Below, piece after piece: positions 12,772 through 24,644 of a stretch of DNA of 64,000 bases. The stretch spans positions 248,001 to 312,000 of the forward strand of contig JAJJXM010000006.1 of the NCBI GenBank assembly GCA_024516155.1, read 5' to 3'. The notes beneath the pieces were generated by a model that did not search any database, was not told the origin of the DNA, and saw nothing but the letters and a program-made list of their open reading frames with translations. Position numbers and translations under genes: made by a program. Origin of the DNA: Pyronema omphalodes (taxonomy: Eukaryota > Ascomycota > Pezizomycetes > Pezizales > Pyronemataceae). Numbering within the stretch: the stretch's first letter is position 1; every line of letters starts with the position of its first letter.

Positions 12772-14162
12772 CTATGCCTTTTTCTTTGCCGCACCATTTC
12801 CATTTCCATTGACATTCCCATTCCTACTCCCATTCACCAAATTTCCATTTCCATTGCCCTTAACCTCACCAAGCACCTTCTCCCCCTTCTCAACCCTATT
12901 CGGACTCCTCCTCCTCCCGCGTTCCTCATCCTTCAAAACCCGTTCCCTCTCACCCGATTTCCATCTCCTAACCTCGGGCAAACTCCACAGCCTGGGCCAA
13001 TGCAATTTATAAACCGCCTGTCTCCCATCCAAACAATGTCTCAAATAGATTCCATACTGCAACTCATAATAAGCGCCGATTCCCGTCAATAAATGCCACC
13101 ACCCATGACCCTCCGCAACAAACGCCCACGGCATCCCAATATCTTTTCTCCAAGCCCTGATGTCGCGACAGTATATATTGTCCAAGTTCCAGACTCCAAA
13201 TCCTAGGAGAAAAACACCGATACCGGTTCCTACCATTAGCCACATGGAGTTGACGCATGCTGGGTCTTTGGGTCGGATGTGAAGCTCCATTAGGAAGAAG
13301 GAACGGAAGAGGACTACGATGGTTAGAAGGGCGAAGGCGTTTTGGTGGAAGACGGGGTCTTGGAGGTGGTGGTAGATCACGGAGACTCCTAGCGCGAGTG
13401 AGGTGAGGAGAACACCGCAGATGACGGAGTAGCGGAGGGAGCGCCCGTGGGTGAGGGATGCTGCGGGGTGTTAGCTGGTGGCTTTTGAAGGGTGGGGGAG
13501 TTATTGTAGGGCAACGCAAAGTAGCAAAGCAGCAAAGTAGAATACTCACCCCACATCATAATACTAGTAGCATAGAGCATAGATAACTCATCCACAAGTT
13601 GCATGGAATACCAAAGCGTAGCATGGAACAAAAAGCTTCCGATACCGACACAACAATAACCCGCGAAAGCTACGAAGAAGATTTTATCATGGCCTTCTCG
13701 TAGGACATTTCGCATTCCTTTTATTGCTAGTCCGATGAATATTAGGTTTGTTAATGTGTTGATGAATTCAGCACAGTCTGTTGGATTTTGGGTATGAATG
13801 TCAGCTGAGGTTCATTCTATGGTATATAGTGGTGTGCGGATCAAAGGCCTTGCTCTTGTCCTGCCCGCTTGGAGTAACCACGCAAGAACCCGTATAATGC
13901 CAATATACCAAGTAGGGGGGAGAAAACGGGATCATACATCTAGTCATATAATAATCCTCTTCACACCAGCTACATCACCATCACGCATATCAGCCATTTA
14001 TTCTTCCACAACACCCCTCCCCAAGACGCGTAAGGCAACTCACTTAATGGTAGCAGTAATCGGACCCCAAGCAGGATTCTCCTTTGGCGGTCCATAGCTA
14101 ATACTTGGTAACCATAATAGAAGCTGATGAACCGCTCCAAGAAATGATTTCAGCATATCCAT
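12772..14162 (-). CDS. ydc1: Alkaline (phyto)ceramidase, Ydc1/Ypc1 family
   Basis: Four exons, 14162-14044, 13969-13938, 13777-13550 and 13460-12772, give 355 aa. Exon 2 is only 32 bp but restores the family signature WCEEDYYMTRY across two introns, which strongly supports the model. The enzyme hydrolyses the amide bond of (dihydro/phyto)ceramide in the ER membrane. Residues matching the active site of human ACER3, with the same spacing, are S98, H102 and D113 (in GSFLFHATLWYSMQLVDE) and H245 with H249 (GHGWWH); the three His bind zinc. W41/E43/D45 fit the N-terminal calcium site. About seven hydrophobic segments are present. The tail is an Asn/Gly repeat ending KKKA, a KKXX-type ER-retrieval signal. 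The yeast homologues are about 315 aa; the extra length is the tail. Whether it prefers phyto- or dihydroceramide cannot be told. Confidence 0.95.
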
Positions 14163-16388
14163 AACGGTCTCTGGATCACCGTTGTTGATTTGCTTGGGTT
14201 TCGTTTTTTGTCGGCCGGTGGAGTTGCCGTTGGATCGCGAGGTGGGAGAGGTGACGTTCGACTTCCTCTAGGGTTTGCTGGGTAGGTATTCTGCGTAGGT
14301 AAGGTAGCTAAGCTAAACTCCTAAAGCGTGGTTGTAGTCGTAGCCGTGATTGCGCGTCGTTTTCGTGTACTCCGTGTACTTGATGTACTTCATGTACAAG
14401 CTACCATATAATCCAGTACCAGTACCTCGCGACTCCAGATAGAATTCCCAGCTTAGGTTAGATTAGACACAATCGAACAAACCGAAGAAGAATCCGACGC
14501 CCAGAAAAAAAAATTTCCAAAGCAGGTCCCGATGAGTGGATCTTATACTTCCTCTTCTTCTTCTTTTTTACGCGGGGTTTTTTATAGATTCCGGTGCTGC
14601 TGTACCCACGAGCTAAGCTAAGTTAAGCTAAGCTAAGCTAAGCTTTTCCGACAGATAAACAGACAGACAGATAGATAGTTGTAGATAGATAGATAGACAC
14701 AGACAGGGCTTACAAGCGCTCCATCCATCGACCACGGGGTTGGATTGAATTACTTTTACTTTCACTTCACCTTTACTTTATTTTTCAGAGATTACATACG
14801 GGCTGGATTAATCTCTAAACGGGTAGGATTACCGTGGCTATAGGACGGTGTAGGTAGAGGTTTCAAGTGTTGGCTACAGACCCCCCTCAAAGTGAATTTG
14901 TCCGATGTATGATGTCCGATGTATGATGTCCTGTGTCCGGGCTTCATGCTTTAACTCGGCAATCATCACACATCCGTAACCTCCGAAATCCAGTTAAAAA
15001 GAAAAATATAAAGTAATCATCGATACAACCTGTATCAGCAGCATCAGCATCAGCAGCTAGACTTACGGTAGATCCGGCACAGGTACAGCGCACAAGAAGG
15101 AAGTTATCGGCACCGGCATTTTTTTAAAAAAAAACAAAGTAACTACAACTAGTAAGTTAAAGATCCACCAGCTGAACTTCCAGTATGTATTAGTTGAGGA
15201 CCTGAGGCTACCTATCGGTTTGTATCGGTTCATCCGATTTGTATATTTATTCCTCAGCTACCATCGTACAACAATCTCAAATCAAACCCCCCCAAAAAAA
15301 CAAAAGAAAAACAAACAAAATGCACGACACCCGTAAATCTCCAACCCATACCCCACAGTACTTCTCGCCCGGTGGTGTAGGGAGAGGGGGATACTTCCCG
15401 TTTTTCGTACCTCGCCGCCGCCGATAAAAAGATGTCTCAGTACACCATGATTTCAGATGTAGGAAGATCTACCTAGATACATCGGGATAACAGTACCTTT
15501 ACATGGGTGATATACCTGTATGTCTGTATGTATGCCTGTATCTGTATCTATATGTAGGTAGACCAACATACCCTGTCATCCGCGCCCGAAGGCCGAAGCC
15601 CGTACCTACCTGCCTACCGAAGATTCAAGAGATGTGGACATAAACCCGAGGCCATGTTTGACCGAGCTCGGCTTTGATAGATGGATGATGCATAAGCGGG
15701 CAACATGTATGTATGATGCCTATACGAAGTAAGCCGTCGTACCTGAATTAGATTGTTCTCGGTCTTCGGTATATGATGTGTTGAGGATTACGATTCTCAA
15801 ATCAAAAGTGCAAGTTTCAGATACAGGATTGGAATAGAGTAGAGAACAGCTGTCGGTATGGTATTATATCTTTGCATACATGATATTGTTTTTTTTTTTT
15901 TCCAAGGTCAAGATGTTAATTGGTATTAAACAACCGAGTATTCGGGGGATAAGGGTGTTGGTATTGCCTGTATAAACTAAGCAATGGTAGTAAATGGGAA
16001 GAAATTGTTTCATATCGCTTGTATACAAAAAAAACATTAATCAATTGCATACCATCAATGTTAAAATCATAACCTCATAAATATTCAGAAACCGCAGTTA
16101 CAGGTTACAAGTGGTATCTATCCTTCAAAAAAAAACAAAACCACCGATTCTCCGCTCCATGCTTTATCCCCTCTTCTCCTTTCCCACTTCCGAGTGGTTA
16201 AAACAAATCCCACCCGCTCGCTCCATGCTTTCTTTTACAAACAGATCATATCTCTCTATCTATCCACCCCAACCCACCCCGTACTAATCCGCCCCCGATA
16301 CATCCGGTTCCATAGTATATATCTCGGAGACGCCCGGCTCCGATGCATGCATGCACCAACATCACATGTATGTATGTATGTCTAACCT
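14163..16388. other. Intergenic: ceramidase upstream and OPI3 downstream
   Basis: Contains short repeats: (AGCTA)n around 14608-14645, GATA/GACA runs at about 14658-14705 and TGTATG-type repeats at 15517-15550 and 16365-16382. Only short chance ORFs occur. The ceramidase promoter should lie in the first few hundred bases. Confidence 0.55.
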
Positions 16389-17473
16389 TTAACCTCTCTT
16401 CTTTGCACGTTCGCGGTCGCGCTTGGCATAGATCTCGGCCGTGAAGGGGCTATAACCACAGATGTCAGTTTCAGATCTTTCAAAAAGGCCACTAAACCCC
16501 TCTTGTCTTTTTCCTCCGGACTTCAATGAGGTTTGCTCATCTATGACAAGCTCCAGCAATCCCGTCTTGTCTTTCATCACCAGGTCCCCCCTCTCCCCCC
16601 CAAAAAGAAAAATCAAGGACGGAAAAAACTTACTCCTCAAACCTCAACGCAATCCAGTACATAACCCAAACCCAAGCGGTCAACGCAACACCAGCAGGTT
16701 TTCCATACCACAACGCCGTTCCCAAAAAGCTCAAAGTACTTCCATGATACATAGGGGCGTCTGTGACCGAGAACGGGAATCCGGTAACTCTCTTCTCCAT
16801 CAAGATTCCGAAATAATCTCCCAGGTAAGTTCCAGTGAGTCCCAATGCCCACATGGAGGTAAGGACGAGAACATTTCCTACGGCGAAAAGTCCGATGGCG
16901 GTGTATTTAACGGTAGGAGTGGTTAGGATATCCAGAGATGGCTGAGAAGATAGGGCGTCGTGGTAGAGGTGGTCGCGGATTATTCCAAGGGAAAAGATTA
17001 GGAAGGCGAGGAAGTAGCAGCCGTAACGGGAGTTGCCGCCGAAGAGCTTGGTGAGGATACGGTTGTGGTATTCTGGGGTTATGTTAGGGACTAATAGACC
17101 CGGGAAAACAGCGAAACAGCGACGGCGACAATGACAGCAATGGGGACGAAAATAAAGACGACAATGAGAACGGGGACGGCGAAGAAAACGGACCTTGACG
17201 AGCAACAATATTCCAAAAGATAGGATTAAAAGCAATTGACGCAGCAGCAACTATAGTTTTCCCAAATTAGCCTTATTGTTATTCTATCCTCCCTTCGGCA
17301 CCTCATCTCATTACTCCTGACCCCGATCCTGTAAACCGGCAGAAGTGAGGTAAGGGGCGCCAGAAGAGTGATTCGATAGGTTACAAACTCTTGAGACTGT
17401 CCTGGTTGAGATCAATGAGATCTAACCAATTCTCTGCTGTAATTTTGTCGAATTTTAGAGTCGGGGCCTGCAT
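16389..17473 (-). CDS. opi3: Phosphatidyl-N-methylethanolamine N-methyltransferase (OPI3/PEMT)
   Basis: Four exons, 17473-17389, 17250-17194, 17072-16634 and 16449-16389, give 213 aa, the normal length for Opi3. The enzyme uses S-adenosylmethionine for the last methylations from phosphatidylethanolamine to phosphatidylcholine in the ER membrane. Joining the exons recreates the family signature SIAFNPIFWNIVARQEYHNR (exon 2/3 junction) and ALRFEDPFTAEIYAKR (exon 3/4 junction). The SAM-binding loop ALGLTGTYLGDYFG is present. Four hydrophobic segments are visible. The C-terminus KKRG is a KKXX-type ER-retrieval signal. The start at MQAPTLKFDK is the last Met before the homologous DLIDLNQDSLKIAAAS. 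The exon 1 donor is GTTTGT, a weaker site chosen because it alone keeps the frame. A CATGTGA motif about 280 bp upstream resembles the yeast inositol-responsive element. Confidence 0.95.
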
Positions 17474-20017
17474 GTTGTCTATCTGTCTGTCGTCGTCGTT
17501 ATCGCTATTGTCGTGCGTATCTTCGTCGTAGGGTATATAGTTATAACGAAGGAGAAGAAGAAGCAAACAGAATCACTTCGACGAGTAGAAAAGAGAAAAG
17601 AAAAAAAAAGAAACCCAGGCACGAGACGTAAGTAGCCAGATGCAAAGTAGCAAAAGGTGCAAGGTGTTCAACTCTCTCGTTAAGGTTTAGGGTACTCGTG
17701 TACGAGATCTTGTTGGGGATGTTGGGGGGTTGCGTCATGCGTCATGTCTATCACATGTCAGAGACTCGAAGGATTGTGTAACCTGATTGTAACCCGGCTT
17801 GGGATAGTTTCTGTTATTAGCGCTTCGCTAGGTGAGGCTAAAGAAGGCTAGGGGACATTCGGTTTAGTTGGGCTTAGATTCTCACCCCGCGAATTCCTAC
17901 GAAGAAGGCACTAAAACGTTACTACATACTCTAAGGACCCGACTTCTGCGGAATAAGTGACTGCTTCAAAACCAGGGAAACCAGTGAAACCAGTGAAACT
18001 GACCTCAACAGCAGCCTCGAAAACCATAGATTATTCACAACCATCTGTAATCTATTGCTGACAGGTTGGCGCTGCAATCGTCCATGTCTGTTTGCATACC
18101 TGTATGGTGCCATATATAAGCAACAAAATCGCTCATAACCAATCACTCGCGGAACTTATTCCATTCCATCCTATCCCGGTCCCGGCTCCGGTTCCGGTAC
18201 TACATAGTCCCAACAACTCCCAATCTCGATCCGGATCGGATACGATGAAACCTTGAAACTTGGCTTCAACTTTAAGCAACCGACACTGACACTGGTACTG
18301 AAATATGCTTGCGAAAGGATTTCAAGGTCGTTGAAGGATAGGAACATGACTGAATATGAAATAGATTAACGGGTACATAAGCTGTTTATAAGCTGCTGAT
18401 TACCCGATTGTCTGACTGGTTATAGAAGTGAGGAAGTGAGTGCTGGTATATGGTGGTGTCAATGGTGTTGGGATAGATGCTGTAGAGATACTGTAGATGC
18501 GCCTCATTCTATCATAGATACTTCACTGTAAATGATCCACCATAGGTACTCTACATACCAGAGTAACCCTACATCGCATATATAGATTCCATCAACGGAA
18601 GTGAGGGCCAAGGGAAGTTTATGAAGAAGGAATAATTGATAATTGATGATTGCTAGGGTGTATGTAACAACTGCTAGCGATCGGGAGAACGAAGAGATCG
18701 CAGAAATCGCAGAGATCACAGAGATCACAGAGAATTTATTGACGCAGCCTTATATACATAGATCACTAATACACCATCTATCACCCATTACCCATCATCT
18801 ACAAAACACCGGTAACAATCTCACAAATACACATACCATCACAGTATGTATCGAAAATACACAAGCTCAAAGCTATGTACAGTACCGTACGTAAGCATCC
18901 TACCCTACCTCCCAACAAACCTCAACCCTCAACCCGCGCACTGTTAGCCCATCGCAACCATAAAATCATTAACATGTGACAGCCACTAGCATCCCATCCT
19001 GTTTCTTAGCGTTCCTAGCGTTTCTAGCGTTCTTAGCGTACACTAAGTCCGCGCGGCACCATACCATATATATCCTCTAGCTTCAAGGCGGCAATGCAGC
19101 GGCTATATACACCGACTGTAGCCCGATCATGTATGTGGGCCGGCTATGTGGCGGTTATACATATCCAGGCCGCACAACCGCGGTCGGGGCGGATGTTGTG
19201 GCGTGTATGCGGGTATGCGGGTATGCGGGTATGCGGGTATGCGGGGGTGTATCAGCAACCATCCGGCGGCTAGCAACTACTCACCACTGACGAGTGCCTA
19301 CGCTAAGCCCGAGCAGGCGCTGCTTACGCCCCGCAGTGTTCTGTATACGCCGTCGAGGTTATGCCACTGTGTAGAGTATGCGCTTTGATTTTTTGGTGGA
19401 TTATTGAGCGCCAATACCGGGTTTTGGGGTTGTCATTATCGGTATGAGGATGATAGTGGTCACCTACATGCTATCCAACCATGATAGAGGTTTATAATAC
19501 CATTTTTATGACTACTCGAGCGGAGGGTTCCTTAAGTTGGGTGCACTACATTATCCATATAATTTGGACATAACGGCAGGATAATCACAAATCCAGAGGT
19601 TTCCTGAGATAAGGCTGGAGGTTTAAAATCTCTGTGATGGAGGATTTTGAGTGTAGTTTATTAAAAGGTACTTGCTGCTTTGGGGAAGGGAGTGGTCTTG
19701 GTATGTACCGGTGTGCGCATGTGATGGGACATATATCAGGTGCAGTGATGAGCGCAATAGCCGGACTTACCCTTATACCCGATTACATAATTACACATTA
19801 TCTAAACAAAACTTACCAAATCTCGGATACCACATTCATACCATTTTTCCATCCGGTTGATTCCACATGTATACCTACAGTAACTCCCAACAACTCCATG
19901 CTAGGTTGATCGATTGATTGATTTATTGATAAACATACCCAACCTTAAGGTTATGACGTATTCAGCGGTCATAAACATCCATTAAACCTGCGACGGTGAC
20001 CCCAATGGTCCCCTGTA
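17474..20017. other. Intergenic upstream of OPI3, no gene recognised
   Basis: Low coding potential. It holds short repeats such as the 10-bp TAGCGTTCCTAGCGTTT-like run (about 19008-19040) and five CGGGTATG units (about 19208-19246). The OPI3 promoter is expected in 17474-18200. Confidence 0.55.
17752..17757 (-). promoter_or_regulatory. Possible Ino2/Ino4-type element upstream of OPI3
   Basis: On the OPI3 strand the sequence reads CATGTGATAG, about 280 bp before the start codon. It matches 8 of 10 bases of the yeast UAS-INO consensus CATGTGAAAT. In yeast OPI3 is regulated through this element. Whether filamentous ascomycetes use it is uncertain, and a CATGTG hexamer is expected by chance every few kilobases. 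Confidence 0.25.
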
Positions 20018-20992
20018 CGGCAACGCATCTGTACATGGAGGGACAAAAAGACTTTGCATTTTTAATTTTCATTTACACTTTTCACTTTTCATCTGTTGCA
20101 ACACAGCAGTGCAACAGAGGAAGGGTGCCCACCTACCAAAATAAATGATCGCCACAACGACGCAGCCACACCGCTGACTAAAACACAGACAGATGCGCAT
20201 CACAAAATCGCAAGCGCGTACCGCTGCTGCACTGTGTAGAGATGTGGTTTTGCTTCAAGACTTGAAAACACAGCGTGATAATTCACTTGAGCATTGAAAG
20301 ATGGATGAAATGTTGAATTTACGTGTTATGTGTTATTTTACAATGTTATCCTGTATCTCCATATCTCAGATTTGTCCTTTCTCCGCGTCATGCACCAGAG
20401 TTTTCTCCACCATGATCTCTACTACCAAGATTGCCACCGCAGAGTGGATACAGGTAAGCAATTCTCCTGCTATGGAGGATGACCCGGAAGGAAGAAGAAT
20501 AGGCTGGGAAACACTGATCAAATCTGAGAACGGGCATGAAGCAGTTCTGATCGAACAAGACGTATAATGCTGTAAAAAAAAAAAAACACCAAAGACAGAT
20601 ACATAGACAAGCCGAAGAAGTGAGAGGAAGAAGAGAAAAGGATGAGACGAAAACTGAAGAGAGGCGAGTGGAGAAGTCTGAAAAGAAGAGGAAAAAGGCC
20701 AGGGCGAAGTGAGAGAGGCGGGGAGAAGGGGAGCGGAGATGAGTGAAACGGAGCAGAGAAGAGAGGAGCGGAGAGAAGAGGAGCGGTGAGGAAAAAATGG
20801 GAGAGAAAAGAAGAGCAGAGGAGAGCTGGGAAGAGCAGAGGAGAGCTGGGGAGAGTAGGGTTAGGGTAACCCTAATCAGAAGTGTGGCTGTGTCGTTGCG
20901 TTGCAACAGATGAAACCTGAAAAATGGAAAATGGAAAATGCAAATTAAAAATGCAAAGTTTTTTTGTCCCTCCATGTACATATGCGTTGCCG
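20018..20992. mobile_element. TIR element 1, TA-flanked, non-autonomous
   Basis: The ends are inverted repeats of roughly 120-130 bp. The left starts CGGCAACGCATCTGTACATG, and the right, read on the minus strand, starts CGGCAACGCATATGTACATG. Both run on through GAGGGACAAAAA, TTGCATTTTTAATTT, CATCTGTTGCAAC and (further in) AACGAC/ACAGCCACAC. Both ends are bordered by TA. The interior holds a purine-rich microsatellite (20590-20850) and an 88-codon ORF (20301-20567) of unknown nature, but no transposase. Terminal and subterminal sequence is shared with two neighbouring elements, so all three belong to one family. TA borders suggest a Tc1/mariner-type duplication, which is an inference. Confidence 0.7.
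20590..20850. repeat. Purine-rich GA tract inside TIR element 1
   Basis: About 260 bp of nearly pure A/G on the plus strand, made of GAGAGGAGCGG/GAAGAGAAAAG variants. It creates a long serine/leucine-rich minus-strand ORF that is an artefact. A similar tract lies in element 3. Confidence 0.85.
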
Positions 20993-21220
20993 TACCCTGG
21001 GATAAGCCCCAAAGCGTGCTTCGGTTTTAGGGTCATAGCTTACTGTCTGTCTTCATGCGGCTTTCCCTGAATGTCGATGGTTTTATGAGCTCTGTACACT
21101 CAAGGGATATAGGAATATATATATTCTTCTTGTGAAAGGAAAAAAAAAAACACCAAATCTTAGTTTTTGTTTTTGCTATTATATGTAGAATTTAGGTATA
21201 CTTTATTATTTGGGATATTA

Positions 21221-22886
21221 CGGCAATGCATTTGTACATGGAGGGCCAAAAGAATTTTGCCACAAAACCAACACTCCATGCATGTCGCATGCATAACATC
21301 CAACAAGTGCACTTTCCACTACCCATGACCTACAAGCCACAAACACCGCTGACTAAACCACAGGCTGTGGCGCTCCATAAAATCGGAAGCGCGCAGCAAG
21401 TACATTTGTTATCTAAATGGCACAGAATATTGTTAAGCGCGAATAAAACAATGATCAAATCGATGATATCGGTATTCTAAAACGCACATAATGCAGTAGT
21501 TAAAAAAAAATGAATAAAAAGGCAGTAATGCTACAGAAAATCTTGTATAACAGCGCGTATAAAAGTAAATAATGATCAGTAAAATGTAGAGATTCTCCTG
21601 GGTTCGGGGCTAAGAGTATTTTTATTTTTTTTGTTTTTTTTATTTCATACTCGCATCTAACCCTAAGGTTATGGCGGAAACTAACTAATTATTTACATTG
21701 CTAACTCCTGAGAGTTACCTCAGGAGTCACCGGGAACGCCCCGGAGCGGTCGGTCGTTGTTGGGTTGTAGTCCCCCTCTTCAGTCATTCTCCACGGGGCT
21801 AAGAGTAAGATATTAGAGAATTAGAGGTATTACTGTTTTTACCACTGGCAGAGAAGAAATCAAGGCCGTACTGTTGTGAATATGACTTAAAACAAACAAT
21901 AAAGTCACCATCAGTATGGTTCTTGCTTTCATTTTTTCTTTATTTTGTCTTTTCTCTACAGATTCTTGCTTATTATGTACGTGAAGATCTCTTTAGCCCC
22001 TTGAATGGGTAAATCTTGATATGTATGTCACAAAACTTGCAAAAACACATCACACATATAGAATTAGCATTACTCTCGCGTCCAAAAGAATCACATAAAG
22101 CATTCTGGATAATAAAAACCCTAAATGTAAAACCTAAAAAAAGCTTATGATGCCACGGAGAAAAAAATGATTTCACCATCAATCAAATTAAAACGCCTCG
22201 CATTTCCCTTCCTACGATCGCCACTAAATCATTCCACTATGTATATACAGTGAAGAAAGAAAGCGTTAAATATACATGGAGCAGCCGCTTCTCAAGGCAA
22301 TCAACCGTGACATCATTCCGTTGCTAAAAGAAAAGTCTGTTGTTTCTATGAAGTTTCAATAAGTGCTGTGGTGTTTCTATGGGGGAAAAACTACGATAGC
22401 TCAGAATATCAGCAAGAAAATCCTTTTTCCACTCCATTTATTTACTATTCTTAGGGCTGTAATGTAAAATCTCATCCTGCATCACTCAATTTGTATTCAT
22501 TCATCGTACAGACTGCTTTATCTGCGCTCATAGAATATTCTGTTCGATCTAAATCACCACTATCTCAACAGCCACTTACGCGGAACCGTCCATCAATTTT
22601 TTATAATGACACCTGTGTTATTTGCGCTTTATAGTCTTGATGTCTTTTACTTAACAATTGTTTGATTTACGCTTAAGAATATTTTGTGTCATTTGGATTA
22701 CCACTATATGTAATGCGCGTTTCCGTGGTTTAGTCAGCGGTGTGGTATGGTTGGGGCAACGGTGTCTGTGGCTGGTGGGTGGTAGTGCGCGAAAGTGCAC
22801 TTGTTGGATGTTGTGCATGCGACATACATCTGGTGTTGGTTCGGTGGCAAAATTCTTTTGGCCCTCCATGTACAAATGCATTGCCG
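21221..22886. mobile_element. TIR element 2, TA-flanked, non-autonomous
   Basis: 1666 bp bounded by TA. The left end starts CGGCAATGCATTTGTACATG; the right, on the minus strand, begins with the same 20 bases. The inverted repeats continue through GAGGGCCAAAAGAATTTTG, CATGCGACATAC-like and CCGCTGACTAAACCACA blocks, giving TIRs of at least 120 bp in better agreement with each other than those of elements 1 and 3. The interior is AT-rich (about 21480-22650) with no ORF above 70 codons. It belongs to the same family as elements 1 and 3 but a different subfamily (GCAATGCATTTG against GCAACGCATCTG). Confidence 0.72.
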
Positions 22887-22949
22887 TAGATATGGGATAT
22901 GGGATATAGATATAGATATTGAAACTTATTATTTATCACTTAACTATTT

Positions 22950-23039
22950 CATGTCTATGTCTGTCTATGTCTGTCTATGTCTGTCTATGTCTGTCTATGT
23001 ATGTCTATGTATGTCTATGTATGTCTATGTATGTCTATG
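22950..23039. repeat. TCTATGTCTG / TATGTCTATG tandem repeat
   Basis: About 90 bp of CTATGTCTGT units changing to CTATGTATGT units, ending exactly at the TA that borders TIR element 3. The element appears to have landed in, or next to, this array. Confidence 0.9.
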
Positions 23040-23304
23040 TACGGCAACGCATCTGTACATGGAGGGACAAAAAAACTTTGCATTTTTAATTTGCATTTGC
23101 CTTTTTCATTTTTCATCCGTTGCAACGCAGCAGTGCAACAGAGGAGGAGTACCCACCTACCAAAATAGATTGTCGCCACAACGACACAGCCACACCGCTG
23201 ACTAAAACAGTAACAGGCGCGCATCACAAAATCGCAAGCGCGTATACATCAGTTGTATGTAGGCTACTTACACAGCGGCGACGCTACCCGCCGCGCACCG
23301 CTGC

Positions 23305-23565
23305 TACAGAGTAGAGCAGAGTAGAGCAGAGTAGAGCAGAGTAGAGCAGAGGAGAGCGGAGGAGAGCAGAGGAGAGCGGAGGAGAGCAGAGGAGAGCGGA
23401 GGAGAGCGGAGGAGAGCGGAGGAGAGCAGAGGAGAGCGGAGGAGAGCAGAGGAGAGTAGAGGAGAGCAGAGGAGAGCAGAGGAGAGTAGAGGAGAGTTGG
23501 GGAGAGCACGGGAGAGCAGATGACAACAGAGGAGAGGTGAGGAGAGGAGAGGAGAGAGAGGCGAG
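23305..23565. repeat. AGAGCRGAGG tandem tract inside TIR element 3
   Basis: About 260 bp of 10-bp units alternating GAGAGCAGAG, GAGAGCGGAG and GAGAGTAGAG. Long Ser/Leu/Pro minus-strand ORFs across it reflect the repeat only. Confidence 0.9.
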
Positions 23566-23576
23566 TTAAGAATGTA

Positions 23577-23810
23577 TTGCGCAGGGCAAAAGGGACAAAG
23601 AGGTCATTGGAGACAATGCTAGACGGTGATTCTCCACGTCTACCTGACTTCAACAGGCCTCTTGCTGCAACGTTGGATCATAAGAGGCTAGACACACTAT
23701 CGGCTATTGATCTCTCAGGTGATTGTGATGGGGAAGAAATAGACGATTCACACAGTGACGTCAAGGATGATCAGGATAGTATGGAGGTGGATCAGGATTC
23801 TTCTGTGTGA
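23577..23810 (+). CDS. Small acidic ORF of unknown function in TIR element 3
   Basis: 77 codons directly after the purine repeat: a basic start (RRAKGTKRS), a middle with LDGDSPRLPDFNRPL and a strongly acidic C-terminus (SDVKDDQDSMEVDQDSS). Composition and a clean stop look more gene-like than neighbouring ORFs, but no family is recognised. It could be the last exon of a captured host gene or of a lost transposase, or chance. If it is an exon, the upstream part may have been replaced by repeat. Confidence 0.25.
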   Translation: MRRAKGTKRSLETMLDGDSPRLPDFNRPLAATLDHKRLDTLSAIDLSGDCDGEEIDDSHSDVKDDQDSMEVDQDSSV

Positions 23811-24644
23811 ACGGGGTTAATGATTTTGTTGGGGTTGTAATTATGGTGGAATCATCTTTGTTTCCTTATTACTATGAGCTGTCCTTCGGAACTGGAATTT
23901 GCATGAAACCTATAACTTTATGGAATTGTATTGAATGCACAATAATGATAACGGCTGACTTATACACCCAATTTGGTCACAATGTTCATAACGCAGGCAC
24001 ATTGATCATACTCTTAAGCCTCAGATGACTTCCAAACCCGCCCATTTGTGCTGTGCTATATTGTGTTTTGATTCCATTTAAATCCCACCATCACGCTCAT
24101 CTCAATGATCATGACATACGCAATGGTGTTGATACATCGCGGAGATCCAGTCTCCCACCTTCAGCGACCGTCTCTCAGATCTCCTCACTCATCTCCCTGC
24201 ATATATCTCTCCTTATTTTTACCTACTCACTTGACTCTTCTTGTCTACATCTTTTCTTTCATCGCACCTCCTCTCTCATTCCTCCTCCCTATATATGTTC
24301 ACCTAGTCACTTCATGATGAAACTTCTATGTACAGACGCTATTTAGCTATTCCAACCCCTAAACCTATATTCTTCAGAATTGAAAGATAGAACTCTAAAA
24401 GAAAGCTACCGTGACATGTGATTATTATCCAATTGTCATTCGCATTGCTCTCATAGTTTATCCCTTCCTGGCAATGATAGCATGTTGTATGAGAGTTTTC
24501 ATTTCTATATTCAGCGGCATATTAATACATATATGATTCGCCGAGTCCACATTTAGGAGGTGTTCTGCAAGCGTGAGAATCTGTGAGTTAACCAGCGGTG
24601 TGGCTGTGTTGTTGCGTTGCAACGGATGAAATGTGAAAAATTAA

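Noticed and set aside
20388..20981. 197-codon minus ORF, Ser/Leu-rich
   Set aside because: It is produced by the purine tract inside TIR element 1 and by the TIR itself.
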